Shown here piece by piece: positions 7,428 through 14,873 of a stretch of DNA of 14,873 bases. Under the pieces are notes generated by a model. It did no database searches, was not told the origin of the DNA, and saw only the letters and a list, made by a program, of their open reading frames with translations. The number at the start of each line of letters is the position of its first letter. Position 1 is the stretch's first letter. The stretch is from Bin80 sp022820435 (GTDB taxonomy: Bacteria; Bacteroidota; Rhodothermia; Rhodothermales; Bin80), in NCBI GenBank assembly GCA_022820435.1, contig JAJEFL010000031.1, positions 1 to 14,873 of the forward strand. Direction: 5' to 3'. The position numbers and the translations under genes were made by a program.

Positions 7428-8183
7428 ATGAACCAAACCTTACCTATCAGAAAGACTCCAGTCATTTTTCGAAATGTCTGGCTAGCGGCAGTGGTGATCA
7501 CCGTATTTATCGGGGCATGTGACAGTGCCAGTAACGAACCGGAACCGATCCCACTTGATACCCAGATGGCGGAGGATGTGCCGGCGGATCCGGTATCCGG
7601 CAGGGATCCGGAAACTGGCCGGGCGATTTCCAACAACCTCTTTACTCTTTATGATCTGGATGCAAACAAGATTGTCCTTTCTTCTTCGGTGACCGATGCT
7701 GCCCGGCGTGAGGCAGATTCTACCGGCACGGTATGGGATATTGGTTTCAGGGCCACGACCATCATTTTCAATGGAGGAAAAAGTGGCCCGGGTGAAGCCG
7801 CTGCGCAAATCCTTACCCAGACATTTGACGAGGTCGTTGAAGCTCCGGCTGGAGGGTACATTACGGATGGTGAAAACACGACCTGCCCACAAGTCCAAAC
7901 TCCGGCAGGCCCTGTACCCGGCAGCACCTTGGCCATCTGTACGGGTTCCGACAATGGGTGGTACAATTACGATTCAAGTCAGCAGCTCATCAGTCCGATT
8001 CCTGGACGTACTATCGTCATGAAAACTGCAACGGGTAACTATGCATCTCTCCGGATTCTAAGTTACTATCAGGGCAATCCGAATCCACCCAGTACAGAGC
8101 AGCCTTCACGTCACTATACTTTTGAGTTCATTGTCCAGCCTGACGGCTCACGAGATCTGCGGAGTACAACCCCCGACAGCTGA
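7428..8183 (+). CDS. hmuY: HmuY-family lipoprotein, putative haem-binding
   Basis: This 251-residue protein has a lipoprotein signal peptide ending in the lipobox IGAC with Cys31 as the lipidation site, so it should be anchored to a membrane, probably the outer one. The family core is clear: LYDLDANKIV (about 74-83), VWDIGFRATTIIFNGG (about 102-117), GWYNYD, PIPGRTIVMKTATGNYASLRILSYY (about 190-214) and HYTFEFIVQPDG near the end. Porphyromonas HmuY takes haem from host proteins and passes it to HmuR using two histidine ligands. Here the only histidine in the whole protein is His229, so haem, if bound, would need other ligands such as Met198. Cys153 and Cys171 flank a loop and could form a disulfide. 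The gene starts 2 nt after the receptor stop, without an obvious ribosome binding site, which suggests translational coupling. Confidence 0.85.
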   Translation: MNQTLPIRKTPVIFRNVWLAAVVITVFIGACDSASNEPEPIPLDTQMAEDVPADPVSGRDPETGRAISNNLFTLYDLDANKIVLSSSVTDAARREADSTGTVWDIGFRATTIIFNGGKSGPGEAAAQILTQTFDEVVEAPAGGYITDGENTTCPQVQTPAGPVPGSTLAICTGSDNGWYNYDSSQQLISPIPGRTIVMKTATGNYASLRILSYYQGNPNPPSTEQPSRHYTFEFIVQPDGSRDLRSTTPDS

Positions 8184-8223
8184 CAGCAGGTTCGGGGAAT
8201 TTTGGACAAAAGACCGAAGTGCA

Positions 8224-8274
8224 CCAGTGACATGTGTAATGCTCTTGAGGATGCAGCATTATACATGTCACTGG
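8224..8274. repeat. 20-bp-stem inverted repeat between convergent genes
   Basis: Arms at 8224-8243 and 8255-8274 are complementary at 19 of 20 positions, with an 11-nt loop. The single mismatch would be a G-U pair in the plus-strand transcript, so the stem is complete in hmuY-side RNA. No U-tract follows on the plus strand, so it is not a canonical intrinsic terminator, although it sits just where convergent transcripts from the haem operon and the receiver gene should end. It may be a bidirectional terminator, an mRNA 3'-end stabiliser or a dispersed palindromic repeat. Confidence 0.7.
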
Positions 8275-8325
8275 ATTAGGATATTTGCTTGAGATCTCTA
8301 CTACAACGGATCGAATGGTCGCAGA

Positions 8326-9906
8326 TTAATTTTTTCTCTCGGATCGTCTTAGCCATTCAGACTGGTTCAATGGTACTCTGGACATCCTTTCTGCTATTTT
8401 TTGGGCGATGGACTGAGAGAGTTCTGGCTTAAGTTCTCCGATCCACCGGTATTTCCGATTACCCTCGTCCGTGAAAATGAAGGCATCACGGGGTTGATCC
8501 AGAGATGCAAGTACACATTTCTTCTTTGAATCTGGCTCAAAATCCATCATACACCAATCCGAAGGGTTCATGGAAATGGACATACGCCGATATTCGTTTC
8601 CTGCAACTGGCACAACGATCTGCTTTGTGTTCTGCTTCGGGTCGGATAGAGGGAGAAAAAGAAACGATGTCTTCTCCATCAGTCGGACACTATCACATTT
8701 GGGGGTAACGCAGAGCAAAAATTTTCCGTTCTCTTCTTCAAGCGAATGAATTACGGCTCCCATTGTAAGGTGCCTTTGCTGGGGATCCAGTACCTGCCGA
8801 AAACACATCATGGATGCAAGACGAAGATCCAGTTCACTGCTGTTTTCGGCACCACCAGAAAACCCGTGGGATAGGTCTTGGAATTTCTTTGGACTCAAAG
8901 GAGAATCCTTCATGTTCTGAATTCCTTGTCCCAGCATGTTCGTGACTTTCGCTATTTTAGGGCTGGAGTTAGAACCGAAACTCACCTTATCATTTTCAAA
9001 TCGCCCAGAGAACCAATTTCGGATGGCTTTCATGCCCGCGGGGCTTGGATCGGTGGTGACGGCATCATCCATGATACCGTGGAGTTCACTTGCAATCTGT
9101 TCCACAATATGCTGTTCTGCTTCTTGCGGCTGGGGCAGACATGCCCGGTGTGTTAAGAATGCGGGGTCCAGTTGTGCTTCAAAGCGCTCCAGAACCCGAT
9201 AAACGTTCTTTCTGACCGCAGTTAACGCGGTCATTACGATACTGGGTAGAAGCCCCTCAATTTTGTCAGCAAAATCACGGATGAGACGGTCAGATAATTG
9301 TTCCTCAGTTACGATTCGGTTTGAGTTCTGATTGTCGGAGTTAACACCTTCCTTAAGATATACCACAATCCGGCAGGCACCGAAATCAATCGTGTGGGAT
9401 GGATGATCTGCGGCATCTTTATGTTCATCTGTTTTGGCAGCGTCAATTTTGTCTGCTATCTCATCAAGGATTCTCTTGGGATCACTTTCTCCAGTGTAGA
9501 TAGCGATCAGGCGAAGTTGATGTTGAGATCCCTCCGAAAGAATCTGCTGCAATAATGGCAAAGCAGTGTATCCATTTTTTCGACTCAATCGCCAGTCCAG
9601 AATAATGATATCTGCCCGGTTCAAAGTCTTAGCAAGAGTTGATTCACTGCCTCCCGTTTCGGGTGAAATAACCCCACAAACCATACCATTGCGGGAAAAT
9701 GACGAAGTTATTTGATCAATTCCGATGGATCGTAGCGGTGGGTGGTTGTCCGATCCATCACCTGAGGTGTCGGTACTGGAATTCGGTGTTTTGAGATCAC
9801 CGTGTGCGACTGTCGGTTTAGAGATATCAAGTTCGTCGTCAACAATAACTGCTGTCAGGAGGAAACGCTTGGTGATCTCCAGACAATGCTTCTGAAAATC
9901 ATTCAT
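8326..9906 (-). CDS. Receiver-domain protein with large uncharacterised C-terminal region
   Basis: This is the last gene of the operon. The ATG at 9906 sits in ATGAATGA, overlapping the stop of the upstream GHKL gene; an ATG at 9918 would add four residues. In the longer numbering (530 residues) a receiver fold is visible: acidic pair Asp27-Asp28 (AVIVDDE), phospho-acceptor Asp108 (IIILDWRL), Thr142 (AIYTGES) and Lys189 (VVYLKEG). The spacing is unusual. About 80 residues separate the acidic pair from Asp108, and 47 separate Thr142 from Lys189, compared with roughly 45 and 22 in ordinary receivers. The insert around residues 38-62 is polar and low in complexity. Residues about 215-530 contain no DNA-binding helix-turn-helix or enzyme that I recognise. 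The protein is presumably phosphorylated by the adjacent histidine-kinase-like module. It resembles receiver proteins that accompany GHKL ATPases in defence-type neighbourhoods. The receiver is likely; the output is unknown. Confidence 0.82.
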   Translation of the reverse strand: MNDFQKHCLEITKRFLLTAVIVDDELDISKPTVAHGDLKTPNSSTDTSGDGSDNHPPLRSIGIDQITSSFSRNGMVCGVISPETGGSESTLAKTLNRADIIILDWRLSRKNGYTALPLLQQILSEGSQHQLRLIAIYTGESDPKRILDEIADKIDAAKTDEHKDAADHPSHTIDFGACRIVVYLKEGVNSDNQNSNRIVTEEQLSDRLIRDFADKIEGLLPSIVMTALTAVRKNVYRVLERFEAQLDPAFLTHRACLPQPQEAEQHIVEQIASELHGIMDDAVTTDPSPAGMKAIRNWFSGRFENDKVSFGSNSSPKIAKVTNMLGQGIQNMKDSPLSPKKFQDLSHGFSGGAENSSELDLRLASMMCFRQVLDPQQRHLTMGAVIHSLEEENGKFLLCVTPKCDSVRLMEKTSFLFLPLSDPKQNTKQIVVPVAGNEYRRMSISMNPSDWCMMDFEPDSKKKCVLASLDQPRDAFIFTDEGNRKYRWIGELKPELSQSIAQKIAERMSRVPLNQSEWLRRSERKN

Positions 9907-12877
9907 TGGCACTGGCATCTCCCCCCTCGTCTTCCACTGGCATGATCAAGAATGATGTATTCCAATCTGGTATTTCTTCTTCAAGAATGAGGTCGTAACC
10001 GACCTCATTCAGAGTTTTTTTGGCGATATATAACCCCATTCCCCGGCCTTCAGGTTTCCTCGTGAACCCGAGGTCGAAAATGTCATGCTTATCCCGATCA
10101 TGGACACCCGGACCCGAATCAGAAACTCGTAGTACGCTATCAAATGCATCCAGTTGGATCTTGCGTTCAAGCCGTTCGTTCTGACCTGAAAGCCAGTAGA
10201 TAGCATTGTCCACAAGGTTAATAAACACAGGAAAGAAAGAGGATGGGTATCCAAGGAGCTTCATGCTTGCAAAAGAATCCGTTTGAGACAGCGTTATATC
10301 ATGCCTTGATAAGCGTGGACCGAAAAGGTGCATGATGAATTCAAAGATTTCCCAGCCATAAATGTTAACTGCCTTGCGGTATAGTCTCCTTTGAAGTGGA
10401 GTGAAGAGGCTGAGGTATCCATCTAGATGTTCAAATCCGTTACGGATATTTTGATATAATGGGACTAAGTCACTATTTAAGTCAGCCCAGGGCTTCAGGC
10501 CCTGAACTCCAGATCTTACCGCCTGGGTTGCAGCACCGAACTCATGGCCTATAATTTCAATTGCCATACCAATCTGGGCAAGATGGAGATCAATCGCAGC
10601 CTGTTCCTTCAGTGCGATGTTGCTTTCTTCAATCGCAACGAGTTCATCAACAATGGATGCATCATCTTCAAGGTTGATCGCTTCAAGTTGAATCCGAAGA
10701 GATTCCAGTTTTTGCAATGCTTCTTTTTCAGCATCCAGGATCTGTGTTTCCATAGAAGTGCGCTCCGCAATGAACTGCTGCTGATCACGGCCGGAAAAGT
10801 CTCGCTGGCTAAACTGCGTCATTACATCACGAATGGTCGTTTCAACATTCTGGACGCATTCCTTCGTCAACTTTCGGGCAGTGTCAGAAATAAGCGCAAG
10901 CCTCGCCTCAATTTCCCGACGCTCTGCTTTCGTTTTTTGTCTGGCTTTTCTTGCAGCATCCTTTAGAACTGATTCCATGCGCTCTCTGACTTCCACATTT
11001 ACCCCAATCTTGTCTAATTCCTCAGTAATGGTACTTTCAATTGTATCTCGAATATTGCCAACATCCACTCGGAACTTCTCAAATGCCTCTTGATAGTTAC
11101 TCCACTCCCTTGCCAGGCGCTTGCTGAGTCCTATCCTTGGCTTAGTAATTCGATAGCCGTCTTCCAGTTCCTTCAGTGAGATCCTTGCCAAACGTTCTAT
11201 TGCTAGGATTTGGATAGCAGCAAGTTTTTGATTCTCATTTTCTGCTGCTTGCCGAACCCGTTCTTCAACATCTATCATCAGTTTCAGGGCTGATTCATGT
11301 GGAGTCTGTTGCTCTATTTTCTCAAAGAAACCATCCAACTCACTCTTGAACTTGCTCCGCTTTGCGGTAACCTTCTTCTTTCTGGCTTGACGGTGTCGTT
11401 CAACTTCTTCCAGTTCTCGCTTCCGACCGGTGAAGAGGTCGGCTCGGAATCCTTCCTCGCGGAAGAAATCGGCAGCAATCTGGACAAGAAAACTTTTCAG
11501 AATATCTCGCATCTGGCGATATGCTAGATTTTCTCTAAACCCTTCTCGGCCGGCCTTCTCGCTGAGATGTTTATTGTTAATAGAGTCTATTTCTACAATT
11601 CCAAACATCTGCCGGTAGGAGAAATAATAATAAGATGCACTCTTCGTACGCCGAATTTCGATGTCAAGCCAATCATAATCTGTATTCCCATAAGGTTGAA
11701 TACGCACTCCGTCACGGTAGATGTATAATCCCCCGATTTTTCGACCCTTAGCTATCATACGAGTATGTTCCGTGGAGGGGATAGTAGAATGTCTTGCTAA
11801 GCCCTCAATAGCGGCAAATTTAATGCGAAAAGGACCACATTTAGTCTTTTGTCCTCCTTTACTCCCACTCCAGTTGATCACATGATCGTTTACTTCTTCA
11901 CCATAAATAGACACATTACCCCTGAACTGTCCCCAGTCGTCAAATCGCCCCCAGATTCGGTGATCTGCGTTTTGATATTCATCATTGGTAAAAAACTCAT
12001 TAGGTCCGATAATATCTTCCCAAGTTCCATCCGTATTGTGTACTTTGAATGCGGTTTGGATGACAGGTTCTGATTTGCCCCCGAATGCTGGAGTGGTGAA
12101 GGCTAGCAGAGATTTCTGAAGCGGTGCTATTTCTTCGGAACGGGGATTGTCAACTATGTTATAGTCTAAGTTCTCATCTGTGGGCAGAAGGTAGAAATGA
12201 GTACCGTGGCCTTGGTTTAGAAGTGTAGGCCCCCCTATGCGTCGGCAAAGTTCTTGGGGGTTTATGTTGAAATTCTGGAGATTTGTATCTATTTCGTCCC
12301 ACTGCACAGGATCTATACGTTCCTGTAGATTGATATTCTTATCCCGAAAGTCCCGAACGATATCTGCTATATCCCCAGCATCAGGTAAGCTGCCACCGGG
12401 AAATGTTCGGAGTGGAATCCGAATATCCTCAAGGTTCAGTTCAATGCATTCAAAGAGTTCCCAATTAAAAAAGGCGGCGGTCAGATCTGACAATTTGCCG
12501 TTACGCTTGGCACGTGTAAGGAGCAGAACTTGGGGAGCAATCGTTGCAATAGCCAGACGACCGATCCCTTTTTCTCCTAATATGGGTCTTTTTGACTTGG
12601 CGGAGGTGTAGTCCCGATTTTCTTTTTGCTTTCGCTTGAGACTGGTATCTGTAGCGATTGTGAGCCATCTATTTTTGAATTCCTCTAATTCCATCCCGAA
12701 TCCATCATCCCGGATCACGAGAAGCTTCTCCTTGCGAAAATAGTCTGCCTCCACTCTCTCTGCATCCGCATCATGTGCGTTCTTGAACAGTTCGGAGATT
12801 GCAGTGGGAATCCCTGCAATCTGCTGTCTACCCAGCATGTCTAACGTTCGGGCAGCAGCCTTGAAATTCACATCCAT
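9899..12877 (-). CDS. Dual-GHKL protein: paraMORC-type ATPase fused to histidine kinase
   Basis: This 992-residue protein carries two GHKL ATP-binding modules. The N-terminal one resembles MutL/Hsp90/MORC: Glu29 and Asn33 in ELFKNAHDADA, DDGFGM (57-62) and GEKGIGRLA (101-109). An S5-like transducer region follows, with GGLYIYRDGVRI (about 380-391) and GREGFRENL (about 442-451), typical of MORC/paraMORC relatives. A long charged, probably coiled-coil stretch spans about 470-765. The C-terminal module is of histidine-kinase type: candidate phospho-acceptor His778 in EIIGHEFG, N box with Asn887 and Asn891 (NLVDNAIYW), DSGPG (920-924), FDLGFTRK, and GRGMGLYIAKK (944-954). Both nucleotide sites look intact. 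The start ATG lies 3 nt after the methyltransferase stop, with a GGGGG run 11-15 nt upstream, and the gene overlaps the receiver gene. Relatives occur with C5 methylases in restriction-like loci. The architecture is clear; its function is inferred. Confidence 0.9.
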   Translation of the reverse strand: MDVNFKAAARTLDMLGRQQIAGIPTAISELFKNAHDADAERVEADYFRKEKLLVIRDDGFGMELEEFKNRWLTIATDTSLKRKQKENRDYTSAKSKRPILGEKGIGRLAIATIAPQVLLLTRAKRNGKLSDLTAAFFNWELFECIELNLEDIRIPLRTFPGGSLPDAGDIADIVRDFRDKNINLQERIDPVQWDEIDTNLQNFNINPQELCRRIGGPTLLNQGHGTHFYLLPTDENLDYNIVDNPRSEEIAPLQKSLLAFTTPAFGGKSEPVIQTAFKVHNTDGTWEDIIGPNEFFTNDEYQNADHRIWGRFDDWGQFRGNVSIYGEEVNDHVINWSGSKGGQKTKCGPFRIKFAAIEGLARHSTIPSTEHTRMIAKGRKIGGLYIYRDGVRIQPYGNTDYDWLDIEIRRTKSASYYYFSYRQMFGIVEIDSINNKHLSEKAGREGFRENLAYRQMRDILKSFLVQIAADFFREEGFRADLFTGRKRELEEVERHRQARKKKVTAKRSKFKSELDGFFEKIEQQTPHESALKLMIDVEERVRQAAENENQKLAAIQILAIERLARISLKELEDGYRITKPRIGLSKRLAREWSNYQEAFEKFRVDVGNIRDTIESTITEELDKIGVNVEVRERMESVLKDAARKARQKTKAERREIEARLALISDTARKLTKECVQNVETTIRDVMTQFSQRDFSGRDQQQFIAERTSMETQILDAEKEALQKLESLRIQLEAINLEDDASIVDELVAIEESNIALKEQAAIDLHLAQIGMAIEIIGHEFGAATQAVRSGVQGLKPWADLNSDLVPLYQNIRNGFEHLDGYLSLFTPLQRRLYRKAVNIYGWEIFEFIMHLFGPRLSRHDITLSQTDSFASMKLLGYPSSFFPVFINLVDNAIYWLSGQNERLERKIQLDAFDSVLRVSDSGPGVHDRDKHDIFDLGFTRKPEGRGMGLYIAKKTLNEVGYDLILEEEIPDWNTSFLIMPVEDEGGDASANE

Positions 12878-12880
12878 AAT

Positions 12881-13261
12881 TTAGTGTACCCCCATTTCTG
12901 TTAAATGTCTCTCAATGTGAAGTCCAGCGGTTTTAGCAAATCTCACTGGAATTGCATTCTCAATTTGGGGTGCCCTTGAGTACATTTTATCGGAAAATGA
13001 AAAATCCATGGGGGAGGTTTGGAGGTACGCCGCTTCACGGACACTGATTGCACAATCCTGTTCAGGATGACTCAAACGGCCATTGGAGTAACTAATGCAT
13101 CGTGTTGTGAGCGTTGATGCTGGTTGTGCCCAATCAAGGGCAAATATGATCTCCATTCTGGCATCTTGAAATCCCTGATTAGCACCACCGCAGCCAGAAA
13201 ATAAATCGAATACCTTCACGGGTAGTCTGGATCTAGAATCAGTATTCCAGTGAGAATTCAT
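12881..13261 (-). pseudogene. Cytosine-C5 DNA methyltransferase with in-frame internal deletion
   Basis: This 126-residue frame has the beginning and end of a C5 methyltransferase but not the middle. Residues 16-44 contain motif I, KVFDLFSGCGGANQGF, for S-adenosylmethionine binding, and the following strand EIIFALDW. From residue 45 the sequence jumps to the C-terminal motif IX-X part: PASTLTTRC, GRLSHPEQDCAISVREAAYLQTSP and QIENAIPVRFA. The catalytic PCQ, ENV and QxR motifs and most of the target-recognition domain, probably over 200 residues, are absent, so it cannot methylate DNA. Conserved positions in what remains have also changed (IGNAVP to IENAIP, LQTFP to LQTSP, HPEQDR to HPEQDC), which fits relaxed selection. 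The frame is still open and ends 3 nt before the GHKL gene, so it is probably still transcribed as the operon's first gene. It could be a decaying remnant or a reduced protein kept for another role; decay is more likely. Confidence 0.88.
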
Positions 13262-13873
13262 GAACGATACTGGTCGTTAGAGTGGGCACCATAAGAGATT
13301 AACAGTAGCACGGTACAATTGGAGAATATACGGTTAGCCTGACATATATGCGCAATTTGCACCATCCAGATGTCCTATCTGCCATAGATCGGATGGGGGC
13401 GGCATTGTCAGGGGTAGTACAGCATGAGGAGTGGTTTCTGTTTGTTTCATGCTCATGGTTGCATCTGGGATCCGTTTCCCTCTGATCAAGCCCAAGGTGG
13501 GAGATTTTGCGGAAGAGAAAATAGTCTGTATGATGCTCAGCAGTGTGTTCGGCAATAGATGTGGTTCTCAGAGCATAATGGAGATTCTGTGATGGGGTTA
13601 GACAGAAATATTCATCCGAGGGTGGTTCGCTCTGACCATTGGGCAGGATGTTGGCTCTTGGGGATGGATCGTCCCATAAAACAGCTTTACAGATCAGTAT
13701 ACTGGCACTTCAAAAGGGCCGTGTTAGGTGAGTTCGATACGGTCTTTTGTGGATAGGCAGTTTGATATTGGTCATGCTGTATTGGTGTAGGTGACTTTGT
13801 AGGACAGTGAATGTTGTAGGAACAATTTCATTGACAGGAAATATTATGGCATTTATATCAAACGAATTCGTCT
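13262..13873. other. Intergenic region between divergent operons, no convincing gene
   Basis: The region separates the minus-strand methylase/GHKL operon from the plus-strand DUF4238 gene. Several short frames look weakly protein-like on the plus strand: one in 13336-13484 reads YMRNLHHPDVLSAIDRMGAA, another runs 13559-13756. They are interrupted or out of register and match no family I recognise. They may be chance or the remains of a broken gene. Promoters for both directions must lie here; only the one for DUF4238 is recognisable. Confidence 0.45.
13831..13859 (+). promoter_or_regulatory. Sigma70-like promoter for the DUF4238 gene
   Basis: A perfect TTGACA (13831-13836) is followed after 17 nt by TATATC (13854-13859), which matches four of six positions of the TATAAT consensus. 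The ATG at 13874 lies 14 nt further on, leaving a leader of only several nucleotides. The geometry is that of a housekeeping promoter, and its sigma70 style differs from the TAnnTTTG elements elsewhere in the window. Confidence 0.45.
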
Positions 13874-14752
13874 ATGGGAAAACATTCTAAAAGCGGTAAT
13901 TCGCCTAAACGTCACCATTTCATTCCTCAGTTCATTTTACGGAACTTCACTGATAAGGAGGGAAAGTTACATTGCTTCGACAAAGAAAGGGGAGGATTCT
14001 TCTCCACATCTCCTGCTAACGTATTTTTAGGGAAAAATCTGTATACGAAAGATGAGGATGGTAAAAAACTAACTCATGTAGAGAATGGTCTATCGCAAAT
14101 TGAAGGGGCATTCAGCGAAAAAATCAAGCAAATCATTGAAGCGGCTCGTTCAGAGAGATATCTGGAACTTAAGCCGGCGGATGAAGATTTGTTGCGGAGA
14201 TTCATAGATATTCAGTTGGGAAGGCACCCGTACAATCAAGAAATTTTAAAAAGGGGGCTGCGAGATCCTGAGAGGCTGGAGCCCCATATTGAACGTGCAT
14301 TGGGTCGTCCTTTGAGTGAGGAAGAGCAAAAAATCCTCTACAATGCCCAAGAAAACGATTCTGCCCAAACCATATTTCTGGACCAAGTCAACGTATCAGA
14401 TGATGATCCCTCATCATGGATGCCCGCCTTAAGGGAACGACGGATTGGAATTTGCAAGGTAGCGCAGAACGCCGGTGAGTTTGTTATTGGTGACAAGCAA
14501 ATCGTTATTATTCCGTCCAAGACAGGAGATAAGAATTTGAGGAACCCAGATGTCCGGCTCCTGTATCCCATTTCGTATGATGTGGGTATTTTATGGGGAT
14601 TAATGGATTGGGAGCGGAAACTGATGATTTTTGACGATCCCCGGTGGGCTGAGGATATAAACAAGGAGACGTTCAGGTCAACTGATCGTATTGTTGCTGG
14701 ACGGTCTGAACATCAGATACAATCGCTGTTGGGCCTAGCAGCCTGTGGATAA
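13874..14752 (+). CDS. DUF4238 domain-containing protein
   Basis: This is a 292-residue soluble protein with no signal peptide or membrane helix. The N-terminal RHHFIPQFILRNFTDKEGKLHCFDK (about 13-37) is the hallmark of DUF4238, whose members begin with a HxxPxxxLRxFx-type segment followed by a short beta stretch. The length fits the family. The biochemical role of DUF4238 is not known; members are scattered across bacteria, often in accessory regions, and the conserved histidines have led to speculation about nuclease activity, which I cannot confirm here. It is transcribed divergently from the methylase/GHKL operon, 612 nt away, and its leader has a sigma70-like promoter but no clear ribosome binding site. 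Whether it belongs functionally with the GHKL operon is open. The family assignment is good. Confidence 0.82.
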   Translation: MGKHSKSGNSPKRHHFIPQFILRNFTDKEGKLHCFDKERGGFFSTSPANVFLGKNLYTKDEDGKKLTHVENGLSQIEGAFSEKIKQIIEAARSERYLELKPADEDLLRRFIDIQLGRHPYNQEILKRGLRDPERLEPHIERALGRPLSEEEQKILYNAQENDSAQTIFLDQVNVSDDDPSSWMPALRERRIGICKVAQNAGEFVIGDKQIVIIPSKTGDKNLRNPDVRLLYPISYDVGILWGLMDWERKLMIFDDPRWAEDINKETFRSTDRIVAGRSEHQIQSLLGLAACG

Positions 14753-14873
14753 AGTCTGGGATTCTAGGAATTCTAGATCTGGAGCGGTATATTAAGGTTG
14801 AGTGTCTAATTTCAAATTCAACCCGATCAATTCATGGCTGTAGGAAAGCGAAAGGAGTGTAGACAGGGGGAAC
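14753..14873. other. Right edge, no gene seen
   Basis: After the DUF4238 stop, a TCTAG (about 14764-14768) and CTAGA (about 14774-14778) form a short imperfect dyad, too weak for a terminator call. No coding start can be supported before the window ends. Confidence 0.35.

Noticed and set aside
8224..8274. Calling the long hairpin an intrinsic terminator
   Set aside because: No U-tract follows on the plus strand, and on the minus strand the nearest T-rich stretch is too far from the stem; it is reported as an inverted repeat instead.
10544..10966. A 140-residue plus-strand frame opposite the GHKL gene
   Set aside because: Antisense to the coiled-coil region, whose biased composition readily leaves the other strand open.
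13334..13756. Possible Vsr-like endonuclease remnant (a frame near 13440 reads HAHGCIW, reminiscent of the HGCFWH motif), which would suit a C5 methylase locus
   Set aside because: Only a few residues agree, the frame is interrupted on both sides, and no other Vsr motif is found.
1..14873. CRISPR array, insertion sequence or integrase with flanking att repeats
   Set aside because: No regularly spaced repeats, no transposase or recombinase motifs, and no matching terminal repeats were found by eye; the only regular repeats are the WD40-coding ones.

Overview
The window looks like chromosomal DNA from a Gram-negative bacterium of the Bacteroidota/Rhodothermota type. The best pointers are a TonB-dependent receptor followed 2 nt later by a HmuY-family lipoprotein, the rarity of clear Shine-Dalgarno sites, and TAnnTTTG-like -7 promoter elements. 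A WD40-fused membrane Ser/Thr kinase also fits a large-genome environmental lineage. Genus and species cannot be read from the sequence.

Layout, left to right. Positions 1-370 hold no gene. At 386-1232 a Panacea-domain (DUF4065, SocA-like) protein overlaps a roughly 92-residue protein with a single membrane helix; this looks like a Panacea antitoxin/toxin (PanAT-type) pair. Positions 1233-1803 hold no convincing gene. At 1804-2742 lies a SPL-family radical SAM protein. At 2973-5054 lies a membrane Ser/Thr kinase with a C-terminal seven-blade WD40 propeller. At 5257-8183 is a two-gene haem/iron uptake operon, an HmuR-like TonB receptor and a HmuY-like lipoprotein. Its start is covered by a 21-bp palindrome that could be a metal-regulator operator, and its end is marked by a 20-bp-stem inverted repeat.

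The right half (8326-13261, minus strand) is a tightly packed three-gene operon. In transcription order it holds an internally deleted cytosine-C5 DNA methyltransferase of 126 residues, a 992-residue protein with two GHKL ATPase modules (an N-terminal MORC/paraMORC-type module and a C-terminal histidine-kinase module with a candidate phospho-acceptor His), and a 530-residue protein with an expanded receiver domain and a large uncharacterised C-terminal region. The junctions are 3 nt and an overlap, so the genes are probably co-expressed. Related GHKL ATPases occur in restriction-modification-like neighbourhoods with C5 methylases. Here the methylase has lost its catalytic core while the ATPase-kinase and receiver remain intact, and no nuclease or helicase lies in the window. 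A DUF4238 protein is transcribed divergently at 13874-14752 from its own sigma70-like promoter.

The strongest candidate for an undescribed system is this two-component-like GHKL/receiver module left with a gutted DNA methyltransferase. The Panacea pair with a membrane partner comes second.
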